From positions 1,178,001 to 1,242,000 of the forward strand of contig NW_020167528.1 of NCBI RefSeq assembly GCF_001641265.1: a stretch of DNA of 64,000 nt. The letters run 5' to 3'. Below, piece after piece: positions 52,710 to 63,659 of the stretch. A model generated the notes under the pieces. That model saw only the letters and a list, made by a program, of their open reading frames with translations. It did no database searches and was not told the DNA's origin. Positions within the stretch are counted from its first letter, which is position 1, and each line of letters opens with the position of its first letter. The position numbers and the translations under genes are program-made. This DNA comes from Pseudogymnoascus destructans. Its lineage: Eukaryota; Ascomycota; Leotiomycetes; Thelebolales; Thelebolaceae.

Positions 52710-53263
52710 GGTACGTACCTCAGCAGACAGAAGGGTGTTCTCATGTGCTAGTCGCTCCGTACCCTTTGCCAATGCAATAACTGTCCCGAAGAGTGGAGTT
52801 GGCGAGCTTCCTTGGTGACGGGCAATTCGATTTCGAACGAGGGTTGTTTGTGAAAGAGCTTCAGTTGGGTTGGAAGGGGTCTGGGAGACCCAAGGGTTGG
52901 TGTTGGCAGTAGAGGGTCTAGAGGGAGTTGGAGTCCGTAACCTCACGTCAAGCTTTGAAAGCACTGCTTGCGGGTCGAAAGGCACTAAGCCAGCTCCGCG
53001 GAACCCGGACTGGGCGTTTTGGGCTGTCATGGATTCCAGATATGCTGCTCTAAAGGCGAGAAAGAACTCGACCTTGGTAATGTGGTTGATATGAGCCTTA
53101 ATGAAGGTCTCAATCTGCTGACCATATGCCCACTTCAACACACTAAAGCACCCGACATCAAGTGGCTGAGTTAAATGAGACGAGTGGGGAGGTAGTCCAA
53201 GAGTTATAATGTTGTGTGCCTTGCAGTACTCTTGGAACTCGGCCGATTCATGACTCTCGTGCC

Positions 53264-55113
53264 TGTAATGGTGGGTGCACCAGATATGAGAATCTAGCCA
53301 CCCAAGGAAGGGATGATTTTACTAAGACAACACACTGTCTTAGGAAACGGAGCCAAAGGGTTGTAGCTTAGACTATTCCACAACGCAGCAATCAGGTGTA
53401 TGATGTGGTGAAGTGGTTTAGACAAGTTGCAACAAATGTTGAGTCTGAGAACTCAGGGGTAAGTCAGAGGTTAGCACCTCACTGACTTTTCAAAAACAGA
53501 GAATAACAAGATCAATGCTTGGAAGCTTGGAAAAGACGTAGAAGTATGTGCTAGTCGATTTACTGTATTGCCTGCTTGCCCTTTCTTAAGGAAAGGGCAA
53601 TCCTATTTATGCCAAAGGAGTGTAGTTCTCTCATTTTCCATGACTTTCCATGACTAACCAGGCTTGGTAAATGTATTAGAAATCAAGTGCGACCCACAAC
53701 TAGCTTGCTAATCATGTAGTGAACGTAAGAGAATCCCATAGAACCATCTCTTGGGTTCCTAGCCTATAGGAAGTGAAAAGGAGGTCCAAGGTCAGAGTAC
53801 CTATAGATAAATTATGTCATAACTTAACCAATCTTGTGGGTAACTAAGGAGCGATGACGTGTAATGAATCATAGAGGGTTGTAGAAGCTTCTAGAGTTAT
53901 CGTTCATGTTCCTAGGCCTCTAGTTGGTAGAGATATGCCATGTGTGTCATACTGACATTCGTTGCACTCAGTTTGCTATCAAACTCAAGAGCAAACTTGG
54001 AAATCTCCTCCTCAAACCTACAAGTCACTATACATATTTTGGCTTATCACACCAACAACAAGAGCAATACTACTCAACGATTGCTACAACCATCTATGAT
54101 TCATTACACGTCATCGCTCCTTAGTTACTGGGCCGATATTACCACATAGCATATCTCTACAACCCTCTATGATTCATTACATGACATCACTCATACTACC
54201 ACATGACATATCTCTACCAACTAGAGGCCTAGGAGCATGAACGATAGCTCTAAAAGCTCCTACGAACCTCTATGATTCATTACATGTCATCGCTCTTTAG
54301 TTACCCACAAGATTGGTTAAGTTATGACATAATTTGTCTATGACATAATTTGTCTATAGGGGTACTCTGACCTTGGACCTCCTTTTACTTCCTATAGGCT
54401 ACGAACCTAAGAGATGGTTCTATGGGATTCTCTTACGTCGACTACAGTTACCAAGCCTGGTAATCATGGAAAGTCTTGGAAAATGAGAGAACTACACTCC
54501 TTTAGCATAAATAGGATTGCCCTTTCCTTAAGAAAGGGCAAGCAGACAATACAGTAAATCGACTATCACATACTTCCACGTCTTTTCCACGCTTCCAAGC
54601 ATTCATCTTGTTACTCCTTGTTTCTGAAAAGTCAGTGAGGTGTTAACCTCTGACTTACCCCTGAGTTCCCAGACTCAACATTTGTTGCAACTTGTCTGAA
54701 CCACTTCACTACATCACACACCTGATTGCTGCGTTGTGGAATAGTCTAAGCTACGACCCTTTGGCTCTGTTTTCTAAGACAGTGTGTTGTCTTAGTAAAT
54801 TCATCCCTTCCTTGGGTGGCTAGATTCTCACATCTGGTGCACCCACCATTACAATGTGGTAGTATTGGCCCACCCCCTTAAGGAGGAGATTTTCTTAATA
54901 ACTTGTTCAATGAGTGTTCAAATGATATGCCGTGATGTATGTAGCATAAACAGATGTAGTAGAAGAGTTTGCAGCAATTGTTGAGTAGTATTGCTTCTGT
55001 TGTTGGTGTGATAAGCCAAGATATGTATGGTGACTTGTAGGTTTGAGGAGGAGATTTCTAAGTTTGCTCTTGAGTTTGATAGCAAACTGAGTGCAACGAA
55101 TGTCAGTATGACA
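53264..55113 (+). mobile_element. Solo LTR, family 2, outer copy (interrupted)
   Basis: TGTAATGGTGGG at 53264 and CAGTATGACA at 55113, with target-site duplication GTGCC at 53259-53263 and 55114-55118. Without the nested copy it is about 936 bases (53264-53944 plus 54859-55113). It sits inside the transposase between the Gly and His of the second catalytic motif. More diverged from the other copies than they are from each other, consistent with being the oldest. Confidence 0.9.
53945..54853 (-). mobile_element. Solo LTR, family 2, nested inner copy (909 bases)
   Basis: TGTCATACTGAC...ACCATTACA in the opposite orientation to the LTR it entered, with target-site duplication ATGTG at 53940-53944 and 54854-54858. 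Complete at both ends. With the outer copy it makes a second, imperfect palindrome. Confidence 0.92.
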
Positions 55114-56045
55114 GTGCCCGTCTAACACCAGCATTCGATATGGACCCCTTGCACGAACAGCAGTATGTTTGTCAAAGTGTTTCAACCATTCTAGACCCGT
55201 CTCATTGTTTGTCCATCCATTGCTTGTCGGTTTAACAACCCAGTTGTGTGGAAGGCCGCCGTCTGTATACCAATTTGCAAGATGATTCTTGCCTTTAACT
55301 ACCAAAAATGGAGGAATACTCCAGCCGTCACTGTTGATACAAGCAATCGCTGTAGCCCATTCCCGATTCCCTGGCTGAACTGCCTTACCTCTGCCAAGTC
55401 GATCTGCACGGGTAACAACCATTGCAGGGCAAATCACACCCATCATAAACCCAGTTTCGTCAAAGTTATAGAAGTCGCAGTCCAAAACACCATATTTTGC
55501 CCTCATATTTTCCACTAGTCGAAACCACGCGCCAATTAGTTTAGGATCTTCGCACAAGGCCCTTTGGAAGTCGTAAACGCGATTAAAACGCGTCTTTAAT
55601 TCTGGACGTCGTTGTACAAATCGGTGAGCCCAGAGCTTCCCGACGCGCCTCCCTCCACGCGATTCGAGTATAAAATTTGCCATATCTTCTACACCAGCAA
55701 GCCGGGGTGCAAATCCTCTTGAATCCATATCAAGTATATTCTGAATAACCACCTCCTCTTCTAGTATAGTTAATTTCATCATTGCAGGCCGGCGTTCGTA
55801 GACAGTAGTTCGGCCGTTCATTCTGTCGCAGAGTGTAGAATGAGGTACTTCATAGAGCTTAGCAGCCTTCCGACGACTTAGATTTTTTGATGTTCGGATA
55901 GCCTCGATAGCTAGAATGATTTTTGCTTCTTGGGTAATCACTGACATAATAAAAGGTGAAAAAAACGCGTTGTGAAGTTAGAGGGTAGGAAATTCGGGAA
56001 AAGTGTCCGAGGTACTGATATGTCCGACGTACTGATAAACCACGT

Positions 56046-56376
56046 TATATGAAGTGAAAAGTTATATATGAAGTTATATCTGACGAGACATCTCTCTCTT
56101 GATGGATATGGCCTATCTCATATGCGGAATCGCAGTTGAGGAGCTAAGTTATGCCGATCTGATGTTCTACAGGGCGTTATCGAGATATCCACGCCCTTTT
56201 CACGACACTGTAACTAAGTTAACTATGGAGCTCTTGTTAGGTAAGCAAACGTTGGCGGGGTATATATCGTATTCGTGGTATTCTCACATTCTCACATTCT
56301 CACATTCTCACATTCTCACATTCTCACTTCCTCACTTTCCTCCATATCACCAGCTTCACTTCCCAATTCCCCCAAA
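56046..56376. other. Promoter region of the FAD oxidoreductase
   Basis: Contains a ten-base tandem repeat, CTCACATTCT, in about five copies at 56281-56330. No gene seen. Confidence 0.4.
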
Positions 56377-57682
56377 ATGTCCCCCCCAACCTCCCCAACA
56401 CGCATCCTAATCCTCGGCTCCGGCGTCGTCGGCTCCTCCCTCGCCTCCCACCTCTCCTTCCTCACCCACCCCTCCCACACCCTCCCCCCCGGCTACACAG
56501 TCCAAGTCCTCTCCCCCCCCACCCTCACAACATCCACCTCCCTGGCCCCTGGTCTAATAGGGCAACTCAACGCCCTCCCCTCCCTGACCACTCTCGCCAA
56601 ATCCAGCGTCCGCGCCTACCTCACTCTCCCACAGGGGGCGTTCAACCAAGTCGGGGGGTTAGAGATAGCCTCTACGCCCGAGGGGATCAAGGTGCTTGGG
56701 GAGAGGTTGAAGTTGGCGCGTGAGGCGGGGTTGGAGGCGAGGCTGGTTGATTCGGGAGATTGCTGGACTTGCGCCACAATTCCACGACCGGGATGGAGTG
56801 TCGAAGGGTCTTTATTTCCCGAGTGATGGCGTAGCGGAGCCGTCACGCATCGTGGACGCCTACCAGGTCTCCGCGCGCGCGAACGGGGTGGAATTCATCG
56901 AAGCCACCGCGCTTGGGATAAAACTCCTCAACGGGGTAGCAAAGGGCGTCAACACCTCCGCCGGCTTCATAGGCGCCGACAAGATCATCGTCGCCAGCGG
57001 GATCTGGAGCGCCGACCTCCTAAAAGATTTGTTTCACACCCCCGTCATCCCCGTCGCGCACCCGTACATCCACGGCTCCCCTCGCCCAGTCAGGGGTACA
57101 GCAAGTCCGTTCGTGCGCTGGCCGGAGAAGGGTGTTTATGGCCGCGATCACGGGGCGTGTGAGGGGTTTAGGACGTATGATCATGCGCCTCTTCCTGTTG
57201 ATGCTGGGGAGGGGGCGGAGAAGGGGTGGGTTCCCGAGTTTGACGACGCTGTTGGGAGGGCGCTGGGGTTGTTCCCTGAGGAAACGAGGAGGGGGTTGAC
57301 AGCCGAGGGGGGGAGGAGGTTCAATGGCGTCTTCGCGGTGACACCCGATGGACTCCCCGTGGCTGGACCGGTGGGGGGTGTGAAGGGCCTTTGGGTGGCG
57401 GCGGGGGTGTGGGTTACGCATGCGATGGGTGTTGTGGAGTTGATTGCTAAGATGGTTTTGAAGGAGGAGAGGAGGGAGAGGAGGGGTTATGAGGAGGGGG
57501 ATGAGGACAGGGATGTGGAGTGGGATGATGAGGATGAGGTGGAGGAGGTGGAGGTGGTGGATGAGGAGGAGGAGGGGTTGAGGAGGGCGTTGGATCCGGG
57601 GAGGTTTGGGGGGAGTGGGGTGGAGGAGCTGAGGAGGGAGGCGGGGGGGAGGTATAATGATATATATAATTTGATGGAGTAA
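56377..57682 (+). pseudogene. FAD-dependent (DAO-type) oxidoreductase with one frameshift
   Basis: Start MSPPTSPTRILIL at 56377. Seen: Rossmann motif ILGSGVVGSSLA, then VGGLEIASTPEGIKVLGERL; the frame then shifts near 56750-56760 (GATTCGGGAG) and continues as EIAGLAPQFHDRDGV, GLYFPSDGVAEPSRIV, VASGIWSADLL, FNGVFAVTPDGLPVAGPVGG and VTHAMGVVELIAKM. Deleting one base restores a continuous DAO protein of about 435 residues resembling dimethylglycine/sarcosine-type dehydrogenases. The substrate is not predictable. An acidic insert of about 45 residues (EEGDEDRDVEWDDEDEVEE) precedes the C-terminus. Unlike the flotillin case, the change is not in a long homopolymer, so it may be a real disabling mutation. 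Confidence 0.75.
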
Positions 57683-58203
57683 TGGGGGGTATTGGTGTTG
57701 GGTGGGGTTTGATTTGATGGGGGGATAGCTGTTGGTGAAATACGATTTTGGGGAATGTGGGAATGAATAGTATTTGAAAGGGTGTTTTGCGGAATATGAA
57801 GTGGATATTGAATACTATAAATGCATAGTCGACTCGACAACGGCGCCAACATATCCTACCTGCACATGCTTACCAGGGACACTATTATAGATAAATGAAC
57901 TGCCAGGCGTCGTGAAAAGAGTCAATTTTATAAGGTTTGGACACGCATATTAATTATGTAGAACTTTCTCTTCTAACTGCCGAGAAACACACAAGGACTG
58001 GAACAGATCATGCGATGTTTTAGGTACTCCGACGAAAACGGATGCCTGCACCAGGAGGTCACCTGATTTGGCGTAAAGTGACACGCGCTCGGAAGCACGT
58101 TGTCGCGACGACATGGTTCTCCACTTCCACGCACCAAGTTTGCTCCCAGGCACAAACGGCAACACCAACCGCGTCGTTTCGTTTCGATTGGACTAAATAT
58201 GCC
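57683..58203. other. Intergenic and possible leader region
   Basis: The next gene's frame is open upstream to 58042, but that part is not protein-like enough to include. No other gene. Confidence 0.35.
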
Positions 58204-61200
58204 ATGGACAGCAACAATAACTCTCGCCAGCCATCAAATTCAAGTCGCCTGGGCTCCAATCAGGATTTCTCGGGCGTTTCCATTCCCCAAGACAAAGGCC
58301 CGACGGCTCATGAAATGGCAGCCCTGGAGAGGGCTCGTCTGCAGGTGGCAAACCTCGGCGACGGAATGGCGCTCTGCTTTGACGACGAGGTAATCTGCGA
58401 AGGATCAGACGCAGAGGACGGTCCCCTGGCAAAGGCGGAGCGGCAGAAACGGCGCGAGGCTATCGAATTACGATACATTGCTGGGCATGCTCCCCTGATA
58501 ATGTCAGCGCAGCTTAGAGGACCATTCGACAAGAATAGCGGATGGGTAAACCCGTGGCGATCGAAACGGCCAACCCAAAAGCAGCCAACGAATAGAACGA
58601 CAGTTACGGAGCCCCTGAATCTCGCTCATAAAACCACCTCAGTCGTCGGTTTGGGAAAGCGCCGCAGGAATGACAGCAACTCATCCAGCTCCGTTGGTAC
58701 GCGAACCAAAGCATTGGCCGAATGCTCCAGTACGTCAATGGATATAGTCATTAATCGCCAGCCAGGGCGGCCCCAACTATATTCTGGATTCAAGCGGTTT
58801 GCCGCAAATCAGCTTGAGAGGCCCACGGATTTTGCGAGCCTGGACGAGCGGGAAAATATATTGCAAAAGCGAGGCGCTGGCATAAAGAGGAGGGCCGATA
58901 CAAACTGGTTAAAAGGGGCCGATGTTGGGAAACGCTCTCGCAACAACTGGCCAGATCTCACGTCGCCAACGCCGAAGGAGAGGACACGAGATATCATCAG
59001 CAATGACAATGCTATAATAGATGCGTCTAGTATGTCTATGTCTGATGTGAACATCGCGAAATTTAATCGGCAACTATCTGCTGAAACGGCGAGCCTGTCT
59101 GAATTTGAAGATATCCCAATTTCGACAGCGGATTCTATACACTCAAAACGCACCGCGATTCAGAGGCGTGGCGATGGCAATGTCCAGCCTACTCCCAATG
59201 TTACTGCCAAAAAATCTGAAGATACGCAGCGTGAAATATCGATGGGACCAGATTCTGCGTCTAGAGTGTATGTGGAATCGGCATCTAGTGCGCGAAGTGT
59301 GGATGGAGATGGGTCAGATTCGGCCATGGAAATCGGCCGCACAGCTCCCGACTATTCTTTGGACAGGAGTTCATTCGTGGAGCCTGAGTCATCTCTTGGA
59401 CACAAATCAGTACAGTCATGTGCTTCAGTGCTATCATTTGAGCCTTCGCCCGTTCATACTATTTCGCGAAGCCAACTGAGTCAGGAAATACTCCATGGCC
59501 TCTCACAGGCTTCACAGCTAGCTCGTTCAGCTGAGAAACTGACACCCCTAAAGCCACGCGACTCTGCATTGAATATTGTCGAACGTCATCCATCGGACCT
59601 GGCGAAGCGGAATGGTCTATCACTCTCGAGTAGGAAGACACCTTCGCAACTTGCCCCAGCATCATTAAACCATACATCACAAGCAAGAAGTCAATCGCAT
59701 CCCCTCCCAAAAAGCCCCGTGGAGGTGAAAATGCTCAAACCTAAAATAAATGACCCATCACGAAGCTTCGATTCTCCGTTGCCACCAGGCAGTTTGAAGT
59801 ATCGCAGAGTCAAGCGCAAAGCGCCAACCCCGATCGAGTGCAGCCAGGGTGGTGATACAAGTAATGTTATTGGGAAGCAGAAGACACCAGAGGCAGCTCC
59901 TCTTCAACCAATAGAGGTTCGAGATGACGCACACAAAAAAGACGTTGTGTCTCCTGCTAGCCAAGCTCTGAATTATGTCGATCTAGCGAAGGACCAGTTT
60001 TCAACTTCTGACTCTGGGCAGCAGCCGCCTGGCTCCGTGCCGATTATTGAGATAACCGACAACGACGCAGATGAGAATTCAGAAACGAAACCATTGGGTA
60101 GAGATATTGACGATCAGGCGCCCACGCATACCTCTGTTCCTCCAATCTCGCCAGCTATTAAGGATGGGGCCAATAGATTGGAAGCCGGGGATGAGAGTTG
60201 TCCTAAGCCAATAATTGATGGTCGCGGAAGCGAAAGCAGCTTTGATGCACCTGCTATGCGAGGTCAAGAAAGCGGAGAAAGTGAGGGCCTCTTAGCCATC
60301 CAACCGGCCCCTGGGACTCAGCCGCCGCCTCCCATCGAAACCGCAGCAGAGACACTCAGCGGAGATGTCGAACACAGAAAAGAACCGACCTTTGAAGATG
60401 TTACATTATCACAGGACCCAGGCTCTCCACTAGCATCTCCTGAGCTTACAGACAACGAGTCCACGCTCGTGCAAATATTACAACATGGATCCCAAGGGCC
60501 TAATTCGAAATCTTCGCCATTACCGCCATTGCCTGATATTGTCGACGACGACCAATTGTCAGAGGCAAGCTTTATGTCTGCCACCGATGAGTCTAGTTCG
60601 AAATCCCTACCCGCACCTGCTGGTGTTGAAGATGACCAAGTTTCAGAGGCAAGCTTTACGTTTGCTCCAGAAGAGGTCGACTCCCTTCCTGCACCGCAAA
60701 GTCCTTGGGCAGCTGAGGAGGATGTACCTGCACCCCAATCCCTTTTGATCGAGCCCACCGTCGGTACCGGAAATTTCTCAATGAGCCAAAGTAAAGACGC
60801 TGCTGTACTGCTTACACGTACCGAATCACACTACTCCGCCGCCGGTTCATCCGTCCACAATGTCGAATTATCCGTCCGCAATCCCGAATCGGCCGACTAC
60901 AACTCCGAACCACCCCAATCCAACGAAGTTGTTGACAGCGGCCCTGCATCTCTGAGGTTGATACCGACAGGTTCTGCTCCGCCATCCCCGGATCATCTCT
61001 CGGGCAAGTCGCACACTCCACAATCGGCCAGTGTCGGAAACCAAGATCTGCTCCCCCTATCCAACCCCTGGGCGAACAACACACAGAGTCCAATAATACA
61101 TCCAAGTCCCATAAAACGTAAGAAGCGCGTCTCTTTCAACCCTCAGCCACTCGACAGCGACAATGAAGATAAACAACCCAACCAGCCAAACAACAACGCG

Positions 61201-61794
61201 CCCGAGTCACGGGACCTCTCCTGTCCGCCTCCACCACCGGAAGCTGAGTCACTTACAGAGGGAGATAATTCGTTTCACCGGAAGCTCAAGTGGACGAGTG
61301 GGATACTATCTAGACGCGCATCGAATGACCAGCTTAGCGTGCCCAGAGAGGATACTGTTCCAGGTAGTCCCGGCGTTGGTGCTATGGCCGAAGCATTTTT
61401 GGCTGCTGATGCAAGGGTTCAATCTACGGATAGCAATTCCGGAGAAGTGCGTGATAAGAATGAATTTGCTGGGTCTGAGAGTTTCGACCTAGTCGAGGAC
61501 GGAGAACAGCAGGACAAAGTCGTCGCAGCTTCCGCTGTGCGAGCTATTCCGCTTATGACGGAGAGCCAGCTGGTTAACCCCTGGGGCGATGAGGATGAGG
61601 CACCCCTGTTTTGTATGGCAGACTGTAGGCCTGAAGAGGATGATGGGCTAGTGGAGGATGTGCTAAGTGATATGGATGCGATGCTGGGTGACTGGAATGT
61701 AGATGCAGAGTTGGATCGTGCGAAGAGGGAAGGGAGAGGGAAGACGGGAAGAGATGAGACTGCCAGGGAGAGGCTAGTGGAGGCGGGCTATTAG
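58204..61794 (+). CDS. Large disordered protein with PP1-docking motif (protamine P1-like)
   Basis: Start chosen at 58204 (MDSNNNSRQPSN); an in-frame ATG at 58042 would add 54 residues. Product 1196 residues. Seen: a short folded-looking N-terminus (AALERARLQVANLGDGMALCF, AIELRYIAGHAPLIMSAQL, RGPFDKNSGWVNPWRSKR), a very long Ser/Pro/Asp-rich middle, KRKKRVSFNPQP near residue 975 (basic patch plus RVxF protein phosphatase 1 docking motif), and a C-terminus with LVNPWGDEDEAPLFCMADC and MDAMLGDWNVDAELDRAKRE. The NPW motif occurs three times. Fungal proteins of this layout are often labelled protamine P1 without evidence. Probably nuclear (inference). Confidence 0.75.
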   Translation: MDSNNNSRQPSNSSRLGSNQDFSGVSIPQDKGPTAHEMAALERARLQVANLGDGMALCFDDEVICEGSDAEDGPLAKAERQKRREAIELRYIAGHAPLIMSAQLRGPFDKNSGWVNPWRSKRPTQKQPTNRTTVTEPLNLAHKTTSVVGLGKRRRNDSNSSSSVGTRTKALAECSSTSMDIVINRQPGRPQLYSGFKRFAANQLERPTDFASLDERENILQKRGAGIKRRADTNWLKGADVGKRSRNNWPDLTSPTPKERTRDIISNDNAIIDASSMSMSDVNIAKFNRQLSAETASLSEFEDIPISTADSIHSKRTAIQRRGDGNVQPTPNVTAKKSEDTQREISMGPDSASRVYVESASSARSVDGDGSDSAMEIGRTAPDYSLDRSSFVEPESSLGHKSVQSCASVLSFEPSPVHTISRSQLSQEILHGLSQASQLARSAEKLTPLKPRDSALNIVERHPSDLAKRNGLSLSSRKTPSQLAPASLNHTSQARSQSHPLPKSPVEVKMLKPKINDPSRSFDSPLPPGSLKYRRVKRKAPTPIECSQGGDTSNVIGKQKTPEAAPLQPIEVRDDAHKKDVVSPASQALNYVDLAKDQFSTSDSGQQPPGSVPIIEITDNDADENSETKPLGRDIDDQAPTHTSVPPISPAIKDGANRLEAGDESCPKPIIDGRGSESSFDAPAMRGQESGESEGLLAIQPAPGTQPPPPIETAAETLSGDVEHRKEPTFEDVTLSQDPGSPLASPELTDNESTLVQILQHGSQGPNSKSSPLPPLPDIVDDDQLSEASFMSATDESSSKSLPAPAGVEDDQVSEASFTFAPEEVDSLPAPQSPWAAEEDVPAPQSLLIEPTVGTGNFSMSQSKDAAVLLTRTESHYSAAGSSVHNVELSVRNPESADYNSEPPQSNEVVDSGPASLRLIPTGSAPPSPDHLSGKSHTPQSASVGNQDLLPLSNPWANNTQSPIIHPSPIKRKKRVSFNPQPLDSDNEDKQPNQPNNNAPESRDLSCPPPPPEAESLTEGDNSFHRKLKWTSGILSRRASNDQLSVPREDTVPGSPGVGAMAEAFLAADARVQSTDSNSGEVRDKNEFAGSESFDLVEDGEQQDKVVAASAVRAIPLMTESQLVNPWGDEDEAPLFCMADCRPEEDDGLVEDVLSDMDAMLGDWNVDAELDRAKREGRGKTGRDETARERLVEAGY

Positions 61795-62155
61795 TGTATA
61801 ATTGGAAGGCTGAGGTCTTGATGCCGAGCTATTGGAAAGCTCAGGTGTGACGGTACAAATAGAGTTGAGAGGTTATAATGGTTGGGGCTGGTTTCTTTAG
61901 TGTCGCTGGCTAGCTGCCTTGTATAGAATATCACACGCTTGAACAACTACCCATTTATTCTATGACCATGAATACGAATCACTGTATAATGCACAAGGAA
62001 TTCAGCGTCATGCTTCAGAAACGAATACAGCTTAGTTTCTCAAGCCCTATAGACAACCTCTTCGCCCGGAGCATACATGAGTACCAGGACTATCGCATTC
62101 CCTCCACCAAACACCAAACGCCCATTGTTAAACCCTAACAGCCCTTATCTCCGAC
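61795..62155. other. Convergent 3' region
   Basis: A short direct repeat (GGAA(G/A)GCT(G/C)AGGT) lies near 61806-61848. No gene seen. Confidence 0.4.
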
Positions 62156-63188
62156 TCAGACAGCAACCTTCTTTTTCGACTTCTTAGTCTCGACCTCATC
62201 CTTCATCTCGATATCCTCAGCATCAACGATCAACGAGTCCCTAGTCCTCTTCAACCCCTTCATCTTCCTCGTCTGCAGCTCCCCAAGATCCTGCTTGCCG
62301 AGATGTATCCTTCCGACCTTGTCACCCACAATATCAGTCGAGATGTTCTTCTTCGGCCTCTCCAGCGTCGTCCTCGCCTTCCTCATCGCCTCCTTGAGCA
62401 TAGCCTCCTCAGCATCCTTTATCCTCCCAACACGGAAATCCATGCGAGGACCCATCTCCTCAACCTCCACACGGGGAAGCTTCTGTCCGCTCTTCTTGGT
62501 CTTGATCAGGTACACCCTAAGATGTATTTTTGGCTTCGCCTCCTCCCCATCGACAGTGTCGCGTGCCGCGATAGACACCAAGTACTGCAACCCCTCCACA
62601 TCAACTTTCTCAGCCGGCTCGCCCTTGAAGAAGTCCGTGAAGAAGCTCTTCGCCATAGTGTACTCGTTCGGGATTGGACTCTCAAAAGGCGTACCGCTGA
62701 ACAGCAGCATTGGCTTAAGTCCCACAGCGCACTTCTTGTTCTTGAACTGGCTGAGTAGGCGCAAGCTATCCGGATCGAGGTTCAGCTCCAGCATATCGAG
62801 GACCTTGTAACCAAAGGTACGCACGAGCGTCAGCGCATGCGGGCGCTTCTTGCTGGAGGAGCCGAAGACGAGCAGCGAGGCGTCGTTCTTCTCGCTGAAG
62901 AACTCGAGGGAGGTGGCATCCTCGAAGGGGTGGATCTCGTTCTTTTTGGTGAACTTCTGCGCTAGCGGTCGGCGCAGCGAGTACAGGTCTGTGAGCGCAT
63001 CTTGCGTCTTCTGCGAGCACGAGGTGCCGCGGAGGAAGAGCGCCTTCTTGGGATTCTCGACGGGCTTGGGGGCCTTCTTGTCGAGGGCGCGCTTGGAGCG
63101 GGCGTTGCGGGGTTTTCTGCCAATGGGTTAGTTTTTAATCGCCTTGTTGGGGAAATTTGCGTTTTAAAACGTACATTTGGCGGAGCAT
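62156..63188 (-). CDS. RPF2: Ribosome biogenesis protein RPF2 (Brix domain, 2 exons)
   Basis: Minus strand exons 63175-63188 and 62156-63116; the intron is 58 bases with GTACGT, CTAACCC branch and CAG. Product 324 residues. Seen: N-terminus MLRQIKPRNARSKRALDKK created by the splice, Brix domain with LLVFGSSSKKRPHALTLVRT and DMLELNLDPDS, MGPRMDFRVGRIKDA, and a basic tail ending KKSKKKVAV. Known: Rpf2 with Rrs1 recruits the 5S RNP to the nascent large ribosomal subunit in the nucleolus. All hallmarks present. Confidence 0.95.
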
Positions 63189-63659
63189 TGTGTTGTTATG
63201 TTGTCTCCAGGATTCTGCTCGTCGAAGCTGCCCTCATAGAAATCAGGGAAAAAGATTCTCGAAATGTTCCAAATCGATAGTGGTCACGTGGAGATAATGC
63301 AACGTTGGGCACTAGTTACTTGTGCCTTACAATTTAGGTTGGCTCTGTCACAAGAGAATCATCAGTATCACCGTATTCAGCATAGCATCCCTGCAGTTTG
63401 TGGGGTAAGGCTTTGGACCATCCCACTCGGCCTACGATCATCTCCAACGCCGAGAGCATCATCGTTCTCCAACTCCAACCGGCGCTCACTATATTACTGC
63501 GCCTGTCGCCTGTAACGACCTCTGCATTGTTTACTTTTTATCTCCTTTAATACCCCATGCAGATTTGCCAATAGCTCTCACCTGGCTTTCTGCTTTCGAG
63601 GTGTCTTTGCGCTGAGCGACGACGTTATCTGAGATCTCAGCCGAGGCACATCCGCCGAA
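63189..63659. other. Bidirectional promoter RPF2 / PXMP4
   Basis: About 470 bases between divergent genes, with a TGGTCACGTGGAG box near 63280 (CACGTG). No further gene. Confidence 0.4.

Larger units (their letters stand above)
51958..55947 (-). pseudogene. Pogo-like DDE transposase split by LTR insertions
   Basis: Three coding blocks on the minus strand: 55947 to about 55114, 53263 to about 52710, and 52235 to 51958. Seen: N-terminal helix-turn-helix (LSRRKAAKLYEVPHSTL), CENP-B-type DNA-binding region (GGRRVGKLWAHRFVQRRPEL), DDE residues in NFDETGF (D163) and MLVLDGH (D276), then PPHSSHLTQPLDVG with the third D, FRGAGLVPFDPQAVLS, and a C-terminal zinc knuckle CGICGKAGHNARTC. Removing each LTR with one target-site copy leaves the frame open across both junctions. 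So the gene was broken by insertion, not by point mutation. It is inactive in its present form. Confidence 0.92.
51852..56045 (-). mobile_element. Pogo/Fot1-like DNA transposon carrying three LTR insertions
   Basis: Perfect 48-base terminal inverted repeats at 51852-51899 and 55998-56045 begin ACGTGGTTTATCAGTACGTC and are flanked by TA on both sides (51850-51851, 56046-56047), the target-site rule of the Tc1/mariner superfamily. Total 4194 bases; subtracting the LTR insertions and their duplicated target sites leaves about 1.86 kb, the usual size of a fungal pogo/Fot1 element. The single gene is on the minus strand. The TIRs are intact, so the element might still be mobilised in trans (inference). 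Confidence 0.93.

Noticed and set aside
53924..54149. Frame with HTDIRCTQFAIKLKSKL, also fused to the transposase end at about 55110
   Set aside because: This is LTR sequence read through after insertion. The genuine continuation of the transposase is at 53263 and below.
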